Below are positions 24,421 to 37,200 of a stretch of 64,000 nt of DNA, one piece after another. The stretch is from Eudorina sp. 2006-703-Eu-15 (Eukaryota; Chlorophyta; Chlorophyceae; Chlamydomonadales; Volvocaceae). The stretch lies in NCBI GenBank assembly GCA_003117195.1, contig BDSI01000121.1, positions 186,001 through 250,000 of the forward strand, given 5' to 3'. The notes under the pieces are model-generated. The model searched no databases and had not been told where the DNA came from. It worked only from the letters and a program-made list of their open reading frames with translations. Made by a program: the position numbers and the translations under genes. How positions within the stretch are numbered: the stretch's first letter is position 1; each line of letters opens with the position of its first letter.

Positions 24421-25204
24421 GGGGATATTGAGGCGGCAGGGACGAACCAGGGGCCAGGATTTGGGTTGGAGCCATCGCAGCCACGTTTAAGAGACACAGG
24501 CTGAGCTTTAGGAGAGACGCTTGAACACTCGGTGCCGCTAGGTGTGTGTCTCTCCCTTGTGCGCTTTGATCAGACAGGGACCAAGCCCACGCAGGTGCAT
24601 GGCCAAGTCTGTCTGACGTTCGACGTGGGAAGCACGCACCGGTAGTCGGGGCCCGCAGCTGCGCTGGCATGGACGGCCCTGGAGGCGCCTCGACCAAACA
24701 GAGGCCGCATGCAGTTCCTTGTGCCCTAGCGAAGGTTCGGGAAATTGGCAAGCTGTCAGCCACTCGTACGCGAAGCCTGGGAAAAGGCTCCAGTCTGTCC
24801 AACTGCTAGCTTACCAGGAGTTGTTGCATTTGGATGCTGGGTAAGGAGTTCTTGCCTTGACGGAAGGGCGTGCGATGGGTGTTGCAACTCAAGCTAAGGT
24901 CTCTGCCAGTATATTGAGCAATCAACCTACATATCCAGCAAGAATTATCTAGCGTATGTGTTTGCTGCACTAGACAACTGGACATTTCCTGATTCCGTTG
25001 ACTTGTACGGGTGCGCCATCTTACTGGGTTACTGGCTTACTGCGAACATCTTGCACACGCCAATTGTGTTGGTTGCCGAGGAATATATATCAAGGCTACT
25101 GAAAAATGAGGCAGGCAAACTACGATCCATCAATTATTGAACAAAGCGACGGTCAAAGTGTCATGGAATGTACGCCCTAAGCATCATACGTATTGCTCCA
25201 TCGC
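24421..25204. other. Divergent intergenic region between MSRB and the ankyrin/IQ gene
   Basis: About 780 bp between two oppositely transcribed genes; it should hold both promoters. Composition becomes AT-richer toward 25200. I see no clear TATA-type or other motif that I would call. Confidence 0.4.
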
Positions 25205-28200
25205 ATGGCATTTAATATCAGCAGGCGGACAGCGGCGCCTGGTTATGTTGTCGATTTCGACTGGGGCCGGGCGACGCCAGGCCCGTCCCCGCAGGTACGC
25301 CCCGAAACCCCTCTTGCTCCGACATCCCGAGAAACTGCCCACCGCGTCTGTGACCTGCACGCAGCCCTGCTTGCTGATCTCGGAACCCAAATGCATCAGA
25401 GCAGAAACATTTTGTTTCGGCCATCGCTGCGCGACGCATTTCACCGTTCCCCCACGCCCAGACAACGGACCCGGCTGGCCATTAAGCCGGTCCCCTCCCC
25501 GCACAACGCCCGACTTCCCCACCCGTTCCTGTAACTGCACAGGATGACCACGAGTGGGTTGAGGTGCTGCGCCGTCCCCCGGAGACCTGGTCGGCGGCCG
25601 AGGTGGCACACTGGGCGCTGCGGCCCCGGCGGGAGGGCGGCGGCCAGCTGGGCGCCCTGGCCGCGGACAGGCTGTGGGAGAACGCTATCGACGGCCACCT
25701 GCTGCTGATGTACGGCACTGCCGGTGGCGGGGCATCGGACCTGGTCAGGGCCCTCGGGCTGGTTGCGGCAGAGGACCGGTCGGCGCTGTCAGAGGTACGC
25801 GATGCGGTCGCCCCGGTGGGTGCACCTGACGGCCCCTGGCCCCTGGTTGAAATGTCTGAACTGTCTGGCTGGGTTTGAGTGATCTCTCAAACCCGTCTGG
25901 CCACCCCGTTGCGTTTGACCCGCTGACGTCTTTCGGCTGCCTACCTGGACAACACAGCCCCAGGAAAACTGCCCAAGGACCTTGTAACACCGTACTTGGT
26001 AGTGGGAGGGAACCGGCGCATCCCGGATTCACGGGGACAGCCCCGTGGGCTGCCCCTGGACCCCTCAACGGGCTGGGTGTGTCTTGGCTTCCTACGCTCT
26101 CATCCCCTCCACGGCGCCCTCCTGATGGACGCCGCAGGCTGTAGCAGACCTGAGCACCCTGCAAGACCGGATCCTGTACGGCGATGTCGTACTGCCGCCG
26201 CCGCGCGCACTGCTCGAGCCGCCGGCGCCGGCGGGGTCCCGCCTCCCCGGGGGCGCCGCCGCCGCCGCGACCGCCACCCGCGGGCGGCTGTTGGCCCGGA
26301 GCCGCGCGGCGGCGGCTGCGGCGGCGGGCGCAGCGGCGCCGGCGGCGGCCGGGCGCCCAGCTGTGGGCTTTTCTGAGAGGGAGCAGATCTTGTTGGATGC
26401 GAAGCGGGCGGCTCTGGGGCCCGCTGGCGCGGGCGGCGGGGCTCAGAAGGGGCCCGGGAGCCCCGCCATCATAGGGCCCGTTAAGCCAAGCCCCACACGA
26501 CAGCCTGCAGGGCCCGAGGACCGCAGCGACGCGGCGCCGGCGGCCGACCAGCGGGCGGGATCCGGCGGCAGGGGCGGGGGGAGGGCAGGGCACGGTGGCG
26601 GCGGCGGGGATGGTCATGACGGCAAGCCGGGCGCGATGGATGCTGGGGCTGCGGTGGTGGAGGGCCTGCGGCGGATGGCCCAGCTGGTGGCGGCACACGA
26701 GGACGCGGGCAGGTACGCCGGGCGGACGCGCGCGCGGTGCTGCCGCTGCCACTGCTGCCGTTTCCTTTTGGGTTTTGGGTTGGCATGTGAATAAGAGAAT
26801 GTGGCATGTCGTGTGTGTGTGTGTGTGTGCCTCAAGGCCATCAGGGTGTACGGCGAGTGCCCGCGGGCGGTAGGGCCGGCCCGACCCACGCTGTTGGCAT
26901 CCCGACGTGCCACCTGGGGGCCTTATGCTCCGTTGTAACCACACATTGTAACCACACATACACACGCACACGCACACACCAGGAGGGGATTATAACCGCA
27001 TGTACGGCAGGCACGGGTTACCGTCGGTCTGGCGCTGACAGTGGCGGGGCCGGGGACACGGGGGCGGGGACAGGAGGCCCAACTGGAGCTTGGGCGCGGG
27101 GTCGGCCAACTGGGGCGCAATGGTGGCCGACTGTTGGTTCAGCTCGTGGCAACTCGCAAGCATGGATGGGACGAGAGTGAGCGGCGGTGCCGCGCAGGCG
27201 CTTGCAGGTGCTGCGGCTGGGGGGCGTCAGCGGCCTGGCGCGGTACGAGCAGGCACAGAAGGACGAGGCGGCGGCAGCCGCGGCGCAGGCCGTGGCAGCC
27301 GCCGAGGCCGCAGCAGCGACCCCGCCGCCGCCGCCGCCGCCGCTACGGCTTGAGGAGGTGGAGGAGCGGGGCCGGCAGTTGCGGCAGCAAGTGGGGGCCC
27401 AGAGGGCATCTGTGGAGGAGCTGATCAAGGTGTGTGCTCCTGGCTGGGGCTTGGGCCGGCTGCTTCAGGCGCCCACGCGGGTTGCACGTGACGGTACGCC
27501 GTTCTCCCCGTAAGTTTAGTCATCGTTGCCAACGCCGTACGGTTGCTGCTGCGCTCTGGGTGAGCCTATTTGGCGTCAGGGACTGAGCAGCGAGCGGAGC
27601 GTGGATGCATGTATTTCACTGTAGCTCCCGGGAGCGATCCCTTTGCGCTGCTGCCGCCTCCTCCCTGGATGGTCGTCCCCCACCTTTCGATGGCGCCGCG
27701 GACCAGCAGGTGCCGTTGCGGCGCGCCATGCGGCAGGCGGCGGCGGAGGCCGAGGCGGCGGCGTGGTCGGGCAGCGAAGGCGGCGACGGCGGCGCCGCGG
27801 GCTTCGCGGGCTCCGGAACCAGCCGGGTGATTCGAGGCGGCTTCCGCGAGATCTCCGACGGGAATGGCGCGGATCTCAGTGCGGGAAGTGTACGGCAGAG
27901 CCTGAGCGCGACTGCTCGGTCTGTGCTGGAGGAGGGCGACGCACGGGCGGCGGAGGATCCCTGGGTGTACGACGATGATGACGACGACGACGAAGAGGGC
28001 GACGCGGACGGCCGCCGCCGCCGTCGCCATGCGAGGAATCGCCTGCGCGCGGCGATGGCAGGGCCGCGGGCCGCAGCTGGAGTCGGTAGCGGCGGTGGTG
28101 GTGGTGGTGGGCCCCTGCGGCGGTTGGTGGGGCTGCCGCAGGGCCGGGGCCGCGAGCCCGGCTCCCACGAGGTGCATCCGCCCACCCCGGGGCCTGACCC

Positions 28201-31200
28201 CTACCTCACAGCCGACGAGGTGGCGGTGAGGAAGGTGGGTGGCGGGGCACCTGCCAGCGGTGCCCTAACGGGCCCCCGCAAGTCACTGACGGTTTTGGGT
28301 CGGGTCGGTATTCGATCGGCGCCGGTACGGGTACCGTATCAAAGGGAAAAGGCTGGCTGGGCTGTTTGGGAGGCTGGACGCGCCTGCATTTGGGTGACCG
28401 ACTGCGTTACCGGTACCAGCGTACGGCGTCAACCGGGCTGGGGATGCGTGCTCGGCCGCGCTATGGAGGCCACTGCCGTACGCGGCTCTCTGGGTGCCTG
28501 TCACCAATGGGCAAGCGGGGAGCGGTATCCGGCGACTGGCGGTAAGCCTCGTAAGCCCCTGGGTCCCGGGCTTCCCAATTCGCCCGCCCCCGTCCCCCGG
28601 CCTTTGTTGTGGCGGCCACCAGGTGCTGACCCGCGGGGCCACCACGCCCGTGCACCACACCCTCAAGAGCAAGCTAGCGGAGGATGCTGTACGGCATATG
28701 TACGGGATTGCGCCGGCGTACGTGGCGGCGGCGGTGGCGCGGCGGCAGAGCGAGCAGCAGGGCGCGGGGCGGCGCGGGGCCGCCGCCGCCGCCTTGGCCC
28801 GCGGAGCAGCGGCGGAGCAGCAGCGGCCGGCGGAGGCTGCGGCGGAGGCAGCGCTGCCCTTCTATCCGCCGGCGTCGCTGCTCACCAACCAGAAGGCGGC
28901 CACCCACGAAGTACGGCACGGACAGCAAGGGGACGATTAGGCCGAACCCCGCTTTGAGAGGTTGAGGAAGAGGGCGGTGTGTGCTGCAACTCCCGGGCAC
29001 CAGGGCTGGGGGGAGCGGAGCTGCGGCCGTCCGTTGGCCTCTTGCCGGATGCCCCCCAGATTCCACCACCACCACCACGGCACCACCCTTTACCAGGCCA
29101 CGGGTGCCCGGTGCAACCCTCTCGGTCATGGCGCAGGGGGGAGGGCACCCAGCCCCTTCTCTCCTCTCTGCTCCTCTCCCCTTGTTCCGCCATCTCAGCT
29201 CTTTCCATTAACCGTCCTACGGCCAGGAGCCCATGCGCTTTGTCCTCCCCGTGCCAACTGATGTGTGTATCATGTGTGTATCGTAAGCGTTACAACAGCT
29301 CCCACCCCCTCCCCCGTGTGCTGCTGCTGTTGCTCGTCCAGATTGATCTCCGCCGCAAGATGGGCCTCCCGGTGGGACCCGACCTGGTGGCGGCTCGCAA
29401 CGTGGCGGTGCCCAAGACGGCCCGTCGGGTGGTGGCGGTGAGGGCAGGGGATGGGGACGGGGGGGGACGGGGGCCCTTGGGGCTAGGACGTGGGGGGCTT
29501 GGGGCCGGGACCTAGGGCTGGAGGTGCCTGGAGGGGACCCGAGGGGAGGGGGCAGGCACGATGGGCACCGAGCAACGGGGGCCTAGGGGGCTTTGGGGAG
29601 ACCTGAAAGGACAAATGAGGATGTGCGAGGGGAGCGCTACTATGTGAAGTAGAAGGGGGGGGCCGTCGAACGGCTCCACGGACATTGCGGGCATGGGTGA
29701 CAACTAGGCGATGACGTGGGGGCCGGCTGGCAGGAATTTGAACATCGTACAGCATTACTGCAAATCGTACAATGATCCCCGGGTGCGTCAGCTCAGTTTT
29801 CATTTTGATCCCTAGGGAGACGTTGTGAGGGGCCCCGATCGGCCATGCGGCGTGGCCGTCGCGGGGCTGCCGCCCCTGTTGAGCGCTGCTGCTGCTGCTG
29901 CTAATGCTGCTGCTCAGGAAAAGGTTCGGCCGGAGCCGGAGGCGGTGGTCACGGAGGCGGTTGAGCTGGGTGAGTGGATGTGGAGGAGGAGGAGGAGGAG
30001 GAGGAGGAACGGGGTTTGCAAGTTGTTGGAACTACCTATCCACCGACCACAGACTTGGGAACACCGTAAGCGGAGCTGCACCGGGAGCTCTGGGGCGCAC
30101 TTCCAGCAAGGACCAGTTGGTGGTGGATGGGACGTAGGAGGATACGCCGGAAGGATGGCAAACGGACGGATATGCGGGATATTATTATTAAGCATGTTAC
30201 AGCGGACCCCCCGGGATATGTCAGGCCGCGACTATAACGTATCTGTAGCGCATTAGCACGGCAACGCAGGTAGACCGTTATACGACGACCGTCACGTAAT
30301 AAATACCACATGACAGGGCATGTTGCTGAAGCGCGGTACCCCTCCCCTCCCTCCTCTCCCCTCCCCGGAACGTCCCAGAGGACGGCTCCATCCGCTTCCA
30401 ATCCCGGTACGGCTTTGAAGTGACGCCTTCACCCGCCCGCCCGCCGCCCGCGGCGCCGACAGCCGGGGCCCGAGGCCCCTCGCCCCCCGACCCCTCCCCG
30501 CCGCCCTCGGGTCGCTCCCCGAGGCCCCGCCAGCAGCACCGTGTGCGCTTCGTCGACGCGGCAGCCGCGCCGCCCCCCTCCACCGTCGCCTCCCCAGCCG
30601 CCTCCGCCACAGCCGGGGCGGCCCCCGCGATGACCTCCGCACCGACGGCGGCGCAGCCGCCGGGCCGGCCCTGCAGCGCGCCGCCGACCCCGGGGAGTCC
30701 GCAGCAGCAGCATCCGCAGCAGCTCGAGCTTCAGCAAGACTTCGCCGCCGGTGGCCCGGCGCGCCCGCGGCCATCTAGCGCGGCGTCACCACTGGGTGCT
30801 CCGCGGGCGGTCGCCGATGTCGCCGGTGGCGCCTTCCCCCTGGCCGGCGGCGGAGGCGGAGGCAGCGGCGGCAGCGGCGGCGGCGGTGATTTTGGGCAGC
30901 ACCCGCAGGACGTGCGAAGCGGGCTGGGGGCCGAGCAACGGCACCACCCCCACGCGCGCCGCACGCCAGGCTCCACGGAGGCGGCGACGACGTCGCCACC
31001 GCCGTCGGGATCGGGACGCCGCCAGCGGCTGGCGCCGCCGGAGGCGCGCGTGCGCGGCATCGGCGACGACGGCGAGCTGCGGCGGGCCATCGCCGCCAGG
31101 GCTGCCGCGGCGGCGGCGTTGGATGACAAGCGCGGGCAGCCGCACGGGGCTGCGGTGCCGTGGGTGGGTCGCTCCACGAGCGCCACTCGGGCGCATGGCA

Positions 31201-34200
31201 TGGTCCGGATGGGGATGGTGCTGGAGGGCGAATGGGGCGACCCGGAGCTGCAGCGCAGGTGCGAGTGTGCGGGGGCGAGTGCGGGGGCGGGGTGGCGGGG
31301 GCGAGTGCGGGGGCGGGGGCGAGTGCGACTGGCTCACTCCAGAGACGGCGAACGAACCCTGCTGCCCTGCCACCCCTTTCCTCCCCCTTTCAGTTTACGG
31401 GACACGCTCCGATACATCGACGGCACATGGATCCCGCCCGGTGAGGCCGGCGCGGCGGCGACGGGAGGAGCTGCTGCTGCGGCGGCGGGCAGGCGGCGCA
31501 GCGGCTCACCCGCGGGGACCGGCGGCGCCTCCGCGCGCCGCCCTTCAGCCAGGTCCAGATCCCGGACCAGGTCTCCGGCGGGAGGGGGCCGGCGCCGCAG
31601 CCCCCGCCAGCGGCGAGGGCAGCAGCCCCGTCGGGAGCCGCAGCAGCTGTACGAGCACCAAGACGGGGAGCTGGTGTACGTGGGTGGGTCTGTGGGGGGC
31701 TGCGCGGACTCCCGTGCGGTATCACGGCCGGTATGGTATCAGGGCCTCGGAATGTATCAGGGCCTCGGGCGCTGCCTCTTTATTTCTAGTCTCTGCGGGG
31801 AAGTTTGGGAGGGGTGAGGGGAGCGTCACTGCTGAACATTCGGAGCCTGTTTGCGGTTTCGCTGTCCGTATTGATTGACACAAAGGGAGGTTCACCCACC
31901 TCCAGGCGGAATACGGGATGGGGGAAGGGGCCAGAGAAACGAAGGTACCCCAAAGCCAGTTGAGGGGAGATGTGGAGAGAGGCTTTTAGAAAAGCCTTTG
32001 ATGCAGGTGCTTTCGACAAAATTCACCGAGGAGACGCGCCTGCCCACGGCACCCTCACTGGGCATGCCCACCTTCCCAAGGCAGTACGGACACACACCCA
32101 CACAGACAGGGCGCATGCACCTCGCCCGTTACGTAATGGGCTGGGGCAGGGGTTGCCAGTCGTGTGGCATACCGCATACGGGCATTTCTTCGGGCTTGGC
32201 TGTGCCCCCTGCATGTCACGCACCCCTGCCCTGCCTGCCCACGAGCACACCACACGAACACGCCGGTCCACACGGACACGCCGGCTCCTCTCTTAGGCGT
32301 CCGGTATCCCCTTTTTCGGAGGTTGGACTGCCTTCAGAAGTGAGGGGCGGTGCAGAGCACACAGCAGCCGAGCAACGCCCCGCTGCTCCGGAACCGGACC
32401 GCAGGCAGGCGACCGCCGTTCGTCACCGTGTTCCCGCCGCCGTACGAGGTGCCGCCGTGGAAGGCCCGACCCATGGGTCACGCCTACACCAAGGAGGACG
32501 CGGAGCGGCTGGCGGGCGCCGTGTCGGCCGGTGACCGCGGCAACACGGAGCTGCACTGGGCGGCGGGCCGAGGGGACGCGCTGCGGGTGGCGGAGCTGCT
32601 GATGGGGCGGCGGCTGGCGGCGGAGGCGGAGACGGGGGAGGAGGCGGAGGCGGAGGACCGGGCGGTGCGCGTGGACGAAGCGAGGGGTGAGCGCTGCTGA
32701 GGGGTGGGGGGCGGGGGGCGGTTCGTAGGATGTGCGCGCGGGCAGGAGGACCCGGGGGCGTTTGCGGGGACGGTGTATGTGTGGGGCAGGGGTGCTTGCT
32801 TGGGTGAGGGAGCAGGGAGGCGTGCGCATGATCATATGACCTCGTCATGACATAGAGGCTGGGGCGGCGGCGGCCGACCCCCTGGGTGGCCCGAGGGGTA
32901 CGAGAGCTGCGCGAAGGTACGGCATGGAGGCGTACGCCGTCCGTATTGGATGCGGGGGGTTGAAGAGCGAAGGAAGCCGTCCTCGCGGGTCCGTTGGACA
33001 GGCGGACGGACAGAGGGCCGTCATGATGTCGGTGTCGGGTGCGGTGCCGCCAAATCGCCCGATGGGGACCACCCGCCTCAACACGTGCCGAGCTGCCGAC
33101 AGTATCCGCCCTCTTTGACGACCATGAGACCTGGCCGCAGAGAAGGGACCACTTGGACCCCGCGTCGCCAGTCGCGGCGGAGGCAGCGCAGCCCACCGCG
33201 GAGGAGGCGCCGGGCCCCTGGCGCGGCCCGCAGCCGCGGATGACGGTCCATTCACCTCCACCTCGGTCTGGGCCGCCGGCGCCGCCTCCCCCACCGCTCA
33301 GCTGGTCAACGCCCGCAACCGGGCGGGGGAGACGCCGCTGCACCGGGCGGCCAGCTGCCCGGGCCGGGCGGTGACGGTGATGGAGCTGCTGCTGGGGGCG
33401 GGGGCGGATCCGGACGCCGAGGATGCGGAGGGAGCGACACCGCTGCTGCGGGTCTTCACTTCAGGTGGGTTCAGCCTGGCTGATGGCGCCTGGCTGGCTA
33501 GGATGGTGGCACCTCGGATCTAGGGGCGTAGGGAGGTTTGTACCCGCTACAGGGGAGGTGAGGCGGCTTGCGGGGGGACCGGTGCGGATCTCCTTGCTCT
33601 CCTTGAGTGGGGGAGGCCACGCACGGCGCAGGCAGGCCCAGCGGTGGGCCCTCTTGCGCAAGTGTCAGGAAGAAAGAACCCAGCGGTCCGCCTTCAGCAG
33701 CGCAATCAGCAGCACGCGCACAGGGGAAGACGCTGCTGCGATACGGTGGATGAGGAAGCAACCCTAAGATCCGCACTTCCAGCCGGGCACACATCCACTC
33801 AAGCACGCATGGGCACCGACCCCTAGACACGACACACGACGCGTCGGTGCTCGTCACACCCCAGGCCTCCGCTTCACACCCCAGACCTCAGGCCCCAGAT
33901 CTCAGACCTCAGACCCAAAATCTCAGAACCCAGATCTCAGACCTCCGATGTCAGACCCCAGATCTCATACCTCCAATGTCATACCCCAGATCTCAGACCC
34001 CAGACCTAAAGACGCCAGACCCCAGATCTCAGACCTACGACCTAAGGCCCTGAGGGGCCTGAGGGGCTTCCGGGAGGGCCCTGGGGACTCGGTACCGACC
34101 CCAAGGGAAGACACACGCGGCCAAGACCCCCACGGCGTCGCGATACACAACCGCCCCGCTCGCCCCTGCCCCGCTCGCCCCTGCCCCGCTCGCCCCTGCC

Positions 34201-37200
34201 CCGCTCGCCCCTGCCCCGCTCGCCCCTGCCCCGCTCGCCCCTGCCCCGCTCGCCCCTGCCCCGCTCGCCCCTGCCCCGCTCGCCCCTGCCCCGCTCGCCC
34301 CTGCCCCGCTCGCCCCTGCCCCGCTCGCCCCTGCCCCGCTCGCCCCTGCCCCGCTCGCCCCTGCCCCGCTCGCCCCTGCCCCGCTCGCCCCTGCTCCTGC
34401 CCCGCAGACAGCTGGCTGCCCGAGGGCGACCTGCGCTGCCGGGTGCTCATCGCGGCGGGGGCGCGTGTGGACATCAGCGACGCCGCGGGGGAGACGCTGC
34501 TGCACAAGGTGCGGTGAACGGGATGTGGCCGTGTGGGTGGGCAGGATGGCGCGATGGCCATGGGAGGTGGGGGCGGGCGTCTTCCGTCGCCTGTCGGCGT
34601 ACGGCGGCCGCTGTGGGACTTGAATCCGTTGAATGTCATGACCGAAAGGCATGTATCATTTTGCAGGCAATAGTGAGTATTTTGGTATTGCGCCCAGCTT
34701 TCGCGCCGCTTCTCTGATGGCTCCTTATCACTGGTATGGGGATCTCCCATGCTGTGGTTAAATCTTTTGCTGGGGTCTACACCCAGGGCCGTCTTGTGGC
34801 CCCTGTCTTTCCATTCCCTAGCTCTCTACGTCCTACACGGCAACCTACCACCGGGGCTGGTGCCCCGGTGTCCGGTCTTCATCATTTGGTGCCACTGGCC
34901 ATCGCCGCCTGCGCAGATTAGGATGAAGCACGCGCTGCTGTGGTCCCGCATACGGTCCTGCTCCTGGCACGCGGACATGATGTGTCGACCCAAAAGTCCT
35001 GAACCAAGACCACGCACAGTACACCTCCCTGATACATGTCCACCTTCCTCATTTTGCAAACATGCGATAGTACACCCGACTTACTCAGCATTATGCTGCA
35101 GTCATCACCTGAGACAACCTCCTACATTTCCGGGTCTCATTTCATCACCATCATTTCTGTGTGTCCGGCAATCCTTATGGTATGCATATGGGTCCGTCAT
35201 AAACTACCAATTTCTCACGATGATTGCGCCACCGGGGAATCGAACCCCGCTCTTTTGCTTGGAAGGCAAATATCCTCACCACTGGACTAGTGGCGCTCGA
35301 TGGGGTCGTAGGTGGATCACTCTATCAGGTCAAGGGACGGTAACTCAATCTTGCCTGCGTTGCAGGGGACGGCTGCCGTTCTTTAAGGGTGCGGCGATTG
35401 TAGTTCGGATATGTTTGGGACCGTGCTGCTACGGCGGGGACCATTCGGCTACAGCTGTAGCGCAATGCTCCCAGCTGTAGCACAATGATTGGTGTACGGC
35501 CGGAACACGGCTGGGACCGTTTGGCCGTGGCTGCACGCGCTGGTGTGTGGCTGGGAGCGTTTGGCAAGGGCAGGAACCGTCCGCGTACAGCTCTCCCTCG
35601 GGCGTGCTTCCTGCACTCGCGCAGCCTTAGTCATGCTGGTGCCATTCGTCAACAGCCGTGATCAGTAAGGGTTCTGGATTAGGGTGCAAGTGTGGATGTC
35701 CCTTCAAATGGCTACAGCCGTGTTGGGCACTCTCTCGGGCTATGTACCGTATGGCTGGGACTGTTCGGCTTGTAGCCATGCGGTGTTCAGCTACAGCTGA
35801 CTAGGTTCGGCTACGGCTGGGAGCGTCAGGCTACGGCTGGGCTCTTTGGCTACAGCTGGCACCGTTCTGCCACGGCGGAACCCTTTCCGCCATCGCTGGG
35901 ACCCATCGGCTACAGCCGCGAGCGTTCTGCTGTGGCTGGGAGGTTTCGGCTAAAGAGGGGCCGTTCATATACAGCACTTCCGTCTTCGGCCGTGCTTGCT
36001 GTGCTGGCACGCCCGCTGTCATGCCAGGACCATCTGGCTACTGCCGTTCTCATTAAGAGGTAGTGGTCGCGTCGTACAGCACTCCCTCAGGCGTGCTTCC
36101 TGCACTCGCAAACCTTCATCATGCCGGGGTGAAAAGGCTACCGGTGTATTGATCCAGGGCCAATACAGACGTTACTTGTATAACGGTCCCCCGACCGTGC
36201 ATTCTGTGCTCATTCGATGTAAGATTGTCTGGGACCAACCAAATATTGTCATATTTTCTCAATGGGTGTGGTCTCCAACTGCTCTCATTCGTGTGTGCAC
36301 GCTGCGCCCGACTAGGATGGTCTGATCTGGACTGTCCTTTCGGAGTATGCTCTGCCGCCCCACGCCCATGATATTCTGCGCCACCGGGGAATCGAACCCC
36401 GCTCTTTTGCTTGGAAGGCAAATATCCTCACCACTGGACTAGTGGCGCTCGATGGATGTGGACATAGACCACCCTATCCTATCAAATGAGGGGACCGTAA
36501 CTCTGTCTTGCAGGCGTTGCAGGGAACGGCTGGCACCGTAGGAGTGCGGCAATAATAGTTTGGATATGTTTGGGACTGTGCTGCGTCGGCGGGGACCATT
36601 CGGCTACAGCTGTAGCACAATGGTCCCAGCTGTAGCACAATGATTGGTCTACGGCCGGAACACGGCTGGGACCGTTTGGCCATGGCTGCAAGCGCTGATG
36701 TGTGGCTGGGGGCGTTCGGCCTGGGCAGGGACCGTTCAGGTACAGCTCTCCCGCGGGCGTGCTTCCTTCACTCTCATGCTGGTGTCATTCTAGGGTTTTG
36801 GGTTTTGGCTACCGCTGGCACCGTTCTGCCACGGCGGAACCCTTTCCGCTACCGCTAAAACCCATCGGCTACAGCTGCGAGCATTCTGCTGTGGCTGGGA
36901 GGTTTCGGCTGAGGGACCGTTCAGGTACAGCACTTCCGTCTTCGGCCGTGCTTGCTGTACTGGCACGCCCTCAGTCATGCTAGGACCATTCGTTATTATT
37001 ACTCAGGTGGTACCGTCCCACAGCACTCCCTCAGGCGTGCTTCCTGCACTCGCAGTGCTATCCTCTGTCATGCCGGAATGAACTGGCTAACGACGGAGTG
37101 ATCGCACAGAGTCTGATTACTTGAATTATGTAATTGTTCCCGAGTCTGGGCGACGACCTGTTATGCTTGAAAGGCCCATATAATGTACCTTCATTCTGGC

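Noticed and set aside
24958..25140. 60-residue frame just upstream of the ankyrin/IQ gene
   Set aside because: No similarity recognised, no splice link in phase, and it lies in AT-rich intergenic DNA.
33965..34750. Frames encoding repeated PARPC or GAGAS runs
   Set aside because: They are translations of a 15-bp intronic minisatellite; flanking exons join in phase when the region is spliced out.
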